DNA from: Candidatus Eisenbergiella stercorigallinarum
GTDB taxonomy: Bacteria; Bacillota; Clostridia; Lachnospirales; Lachnospiraceae
Length of the DNA: 6,893 nucleotides
Reading direction: 5' to 3'
Assembly: GCA_019120525.1 (NCBI GenBank)
Contig: DWUW01000115.1
Coordinates: forward strand, 1 to 6,893
Shown here: positions 5,501 to 6,893 of the stretch, in pieces
Position numbering within the stretch: position 1 is the first letter of the stretch
How the letters are laid out: every line of letters begins with the position of its first letter
Notes under the pieces: generated by a model
The model's database searches: none
The model's input: the letters and a program-made list of their open reading frames with translations, nothing else
What the model was told of the DNA's origin: nothing
Translations under genes and position numbers: made by a program

Positions 5501-6010
5501 ATGAACACATCGGAAGCGATCAGAGCAAGAAGAAGTATCCGTAAATATGAGAAAGGCGTTGTAGTCCCCAAAGCGCACATCCAACAGCTCCTGGAAGCCG
5601 CCATGATGGCTCCCAGCGCCTGCAACTGCAGACCATGGGAATTTGTGGTGGTTCAGAAGCAGGAGATGCTGGAACAGATCATGGAGATCCATCCCTACAC
5701 CCGGATGCTTGCGACGGCCTCCCTTGCCATCGTGGTCTGCGGCAGGCCGGACCTGCAGGAGGGCATCTGCGACGGCTTCTGGCCGCAGGACTGCGGCGCG
5801 GCCATTGAAAACCTGCTCCTGCAGGCCGCAGAGCTCGGCTACGGCACCTGCTGGTGCGGCTGCTACCCCGCCATGAAGCGGGCGGAGGCGCTGCAGAAGG
5901 TTCTCGATGTCACCAGCATCCCGCTCGCGGTGGTTGCGGTAGGTAAGGCCGCGGAGTCTCCACAGGCCCGGGGCTTTTACGATCCTTCCCGGGTGAAGTG
6001 GATTCCGTGA
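5501..6010 (+). CDS. Nitroreductase-family FMN protein
   Basis: A 169-residue protein, a short member of the FMN-dependent nitroreductase family (PF00881), probably a cytoplasmic homodimer. The N-terminal R-R-S-I-R-K-Y (10-16) is the FMN-phosphate-binding motif. A-P-S-A-C-N-C-R-P-W (37-46) matches the 'APSAxNxQPW' segment with Arg in place of Gln. The Q-D-C-G-A-A-I-E-N-L segment (96-105), then G-T-C-W-C-G-C-Y-P (115-123) and V-A-V-G-K (145-149), complete the pattern. It would use NAD(P)H to reduce an electron acceptor, possibly a nitro or quinone compound; the true substrate is unknown. It has eight cysteines, three of them in the C117/C119/C121 cluster, which is many for its size. AAGGAGG at 5488-5494 stands 6 nt before the ATG. 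It is the last gene before a strong terminator. Confidence 0.92.
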   Translation: MNTSEAIRARRSIRKYEKGVVVPKAHIQQLLEAAMMAPSACNCRPWEFVVVQKQEMLEQIMEIHPYTRMLATASLAIVVCGRPDLQEGICDGFWPQDCGAAIENLLLQAAELGYGTCWCGCYPAMKRAEALQKVLDVTSIPLAVVAVGKAAESPQARGFYDPSRVKWIP

Positions 6011-6047
6011 GATCCGTTTTCACGCCGGATTCTGAGTCACTGTCCGC

Positions 6048-6094
6048 GCCGGAGCTGCTGCTGCCGTTTTGGCACGTCAGCTCCGGCTTTTTTT
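6048..6094 (+). terminator. Strong intrinsic terminator of the three-gene operon
   Basis: GCCGGAGCTG (6048-6057) pairs perfectly with CAGCTCCGGC (6078-6087), followed at once by seven T (6088-6094). The 20-nt loop contains a further TGCC/GGCA pairing (6062-6065 with 6071-6074), so the hairpin is likely extended. It begins 38 nt after the nitroreductase stop and works only rightwards. Confidence 0.92.
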
Positions 6095-6225
6095 GTTTCT
6101 CTGCTTTCAATCGCTCCCATTCGCCCTGCTCTTCTGACATGCACCCCATATTTCATGGCACGGCCATCCGAAAGATACTGCTCACAGCATAAGAATCAAC
6201 TGTGAAAAAGTCCCGTTTTTTCAAA

Positions 6226-6254
6226 TTGAACGCCAACGATATAAGCGGTATAGT
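6226..6254 (+). promoter_or_regulatory. Promoter of the MerR-like regulator gene
   Basis: TTGAAC (6226-6231), 17 nt, TATAGT (6249-6254): near-consensus boxes at ideal spacing. The predicted start is near 6261, with a leader of about 33 nt. Nothing else supported was found between the terminator and this promoter (6095-6225). Confidence 0.7.
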
Positions 6255-6255
6255 T

Positions 6256-6267
6256 ACAGTATACTGT
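6256..6267. promoter_or_regulatory. Perfect 12-bp palindrome at the start site, candidate autoregulatory operator
   Basis: ACAGTATACTGT equals its reverse complement and is centred at about +1 of the predicted promoter. The next gene encodes a helix-turn-helix protein, so autorepression is a natural guess. Classic MerR operators lie inside a stretched -35/-10 spacer; this one does not. Confidence 0.5.
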
Positions 6268-6293
6268 TAAGTTGTAATGCTGAAGGGGTGACT

Positions 6294-6761
6294 ATGAAAA
6301 ATCATTTTTATTCCATCAATGACATTTCTCTAATGTCAGGACTTTCCACACGCACCATCCGTAATTATATCAGTTCCGGCATTCTTGAAGGCGACAAGGC
6401 AGACGGCCGCTGGCGATTTACTCCGGAGCAAGCGAACGCATTTTTTAAACATCCGGCCGTTTCCCGCAGTATTCAGGCAAAACGTAATAGCATTATTTTC
6501 GACTTTCTTGCGGACAGAAAACCTAAGCACAACCAGATATGTACCATTCTTGATTTCCCCGAGGAAAAAGGAGAAAATGTTTCGGCCTTTTTCACCAGTC
6601 AATATAACGCAGGTGGGTTTGAAAACAAGCTTGAATTTTTTTATGAGGATATTGCAGGATGTCCGCGGGTCATCCTCAAAGGACAGCCCTGCTCTGTAAT
6701 GAGGATGTTAAATCTTTTCTATCAGTCCTATAAAGCCGAAGGAGGTGTTCATGAAGTATAG
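6294..6761 (+). CDS. Small MerR-like helix-turn-helix regulator
   Basis: A 155-residue protein. The N-terminal part (about 5-50) is a MerR-type winged helix-turn-helix: Y-S-I-N-D-I-S-L-M-S-G-L-S-T-R-T-I-R-N-Y-I (6-26), then G-I-L-E-G (29-33) and the wing G-R-W-R-F-T-P-E-Q (38-46). The C-terminal part (about 60-155) is not recognised; it lacks the long dimerisation coiled coil of classic MerR proteins and has only two cysteines (C123, C133) of no recognisable metal-site pattern beyond C83. AAGGGG at 6283-6288 stands 5 nt before the ATG at 6294, so a GTG at 6288 inside that region is rejected. Its last 11 bases overlap the next gene, which implies translational coupling; it probably regulates that membrane protein. 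Local composition is AT-richer than the genes to its left. Confidence 0.75.
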   Translation: MKNHFYSINDISLMSGLSTRTIRNYISSGILEGDKADGRWRFTPEQANAFFKHPAVSRSIQAKRNSIIFDFLADRKPKHNQICTILDFPEEKGENVSAFFTSQYNAGGFENKLEFFYEDIAGCPRVILKGQPCSVMRMLNLFYQSYKAEGGVHEV

Positions 6762-6893
6762 GCGTTTTTTTGTACTCATGCTGCTGATGATACTGCTTCA
6801 GAGTATTTCAGCCCTTTTACCGGCTCTGTTTCTGCTGGCATGGCAGCAGCAGAATCAAATTCTTTCATGGAAGCAGATTCTGCTGCTTATCGC
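6751..6893 (+). CDS. N-terminus of a membrane protein, probably an ABC exporter, cut by the window edge
   Basis: The first 47 codons begin MKYRRFFVLMLLMILLQ and stay open to the end. A basic start followed by a hydrophobic helix (about 6-30), a Q-Q-Q-N-Q loop and a second hydrophobic stretch beginning near residue 42 fit the first two helices of a fused permease-ATPase ABC exporter. The ATPase part lies outside, so the family is inferred; another polytopic membrane protein is possible. A near-perfect AAGGAGGTG (6739-6747) precedes the ATG, and the gene overlaps the regulator's stop by 11 bp. Confidence 0.55.
   Translation, partial: MKYRRFFVLMLLMILLQSISALLPALFLLAWQQQNQILSWKQILLLI

Noticed and set aside
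5027..5692. 221-codon open frame antisense to the PPC and nitroreductase genes
   Set aside because: Both genes on the other strand have strong motifs and ribosome sites; this frame crosses their boundary and shows no domain.
5910..6149. Minus-strand frame containing a charged MSEEQGEWERLKAEK-like stretch
   Set aside because: It runs through the intrinsic terminator and into the nitroreductase gene; the charged N-terminus looks protein-like, but the rest is low-complexity and no ribosome site or promoter supports it.

Overview
The window looks like a chromosomal stretch from a Gram-positive anaerobe of the class Clostridia, most likely a gut Lachnospiraceae-type organism. This is inferred from strong AAGGAGG-type ribosome binding sites before almost every gene, sigma-A-like promoters, moderately high GC in most of the window (one sampled 60-base line, 4561-4620, counts to about 62 percent) and the family content, notably a PF09820-type AAA ATPase of the multi-copy kind common in such genomes. 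No rRNA, tRNA, CRISPR array, integrase or transposase was seen.

Left part (1-2593): a divergent regulator/transporter unit. An AraC-family regulator reads right (1697-2593) and a 12-helix-type MFS transporter reads left (1523-297), followed by the start of a DUF1349 protein (189 to beyond the window edge), probably co-transcribed with it. The 173-bp divergent region holds a promoter for each gene, a perfect inverted repeat and three copies of the heptamer ATCGCAT placed next to the two -10 boxes. The 107-bp gap between the MFS gene and the DUF1349 gene is almost filled by three short perfect hairpins and a 21-nt sequence that recurs near the start of the MFS gene.

Middle (2600-3821, minus strand): a degraded AAA-ATPase/PD-(D/E)XK-nuclease gene. 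The ATPase half is intact, but a TAG stop and then an internal deletion with a frame change have removed the nuclease core. The original C-terminal tail is still readable in another frame.

Right-middle (3963-6094, plus strand): an operon-like run of a Gfo/Idh/MocA oxidoreductase, a PPC/DUF296 protein and a small nitroreductase-family flavoprotein. It starts at a good promoter with a perfect 14-bp palindrome at the predicted transcription start and ends at a strong intrinsic terminator. The two enzymes suggest redox or carbohydrate-derivative metabolism; the substrate cannot be read from the sequence.

Right end (6095-6893): a locally AT-richer module with a promoter, a 12-bp palindrome at the predicted start site, a small MerR-like helix-turn-helix regulator and, overlapping its stop, the start of a membrane protein that resembles the first helix of an ABC exporter. 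No clearly new system was recognised. The items most worth checking are the decayed ATPase-nuclease, the hairpin cluster with its linked repeat, and the three self-consistent operator candidates.
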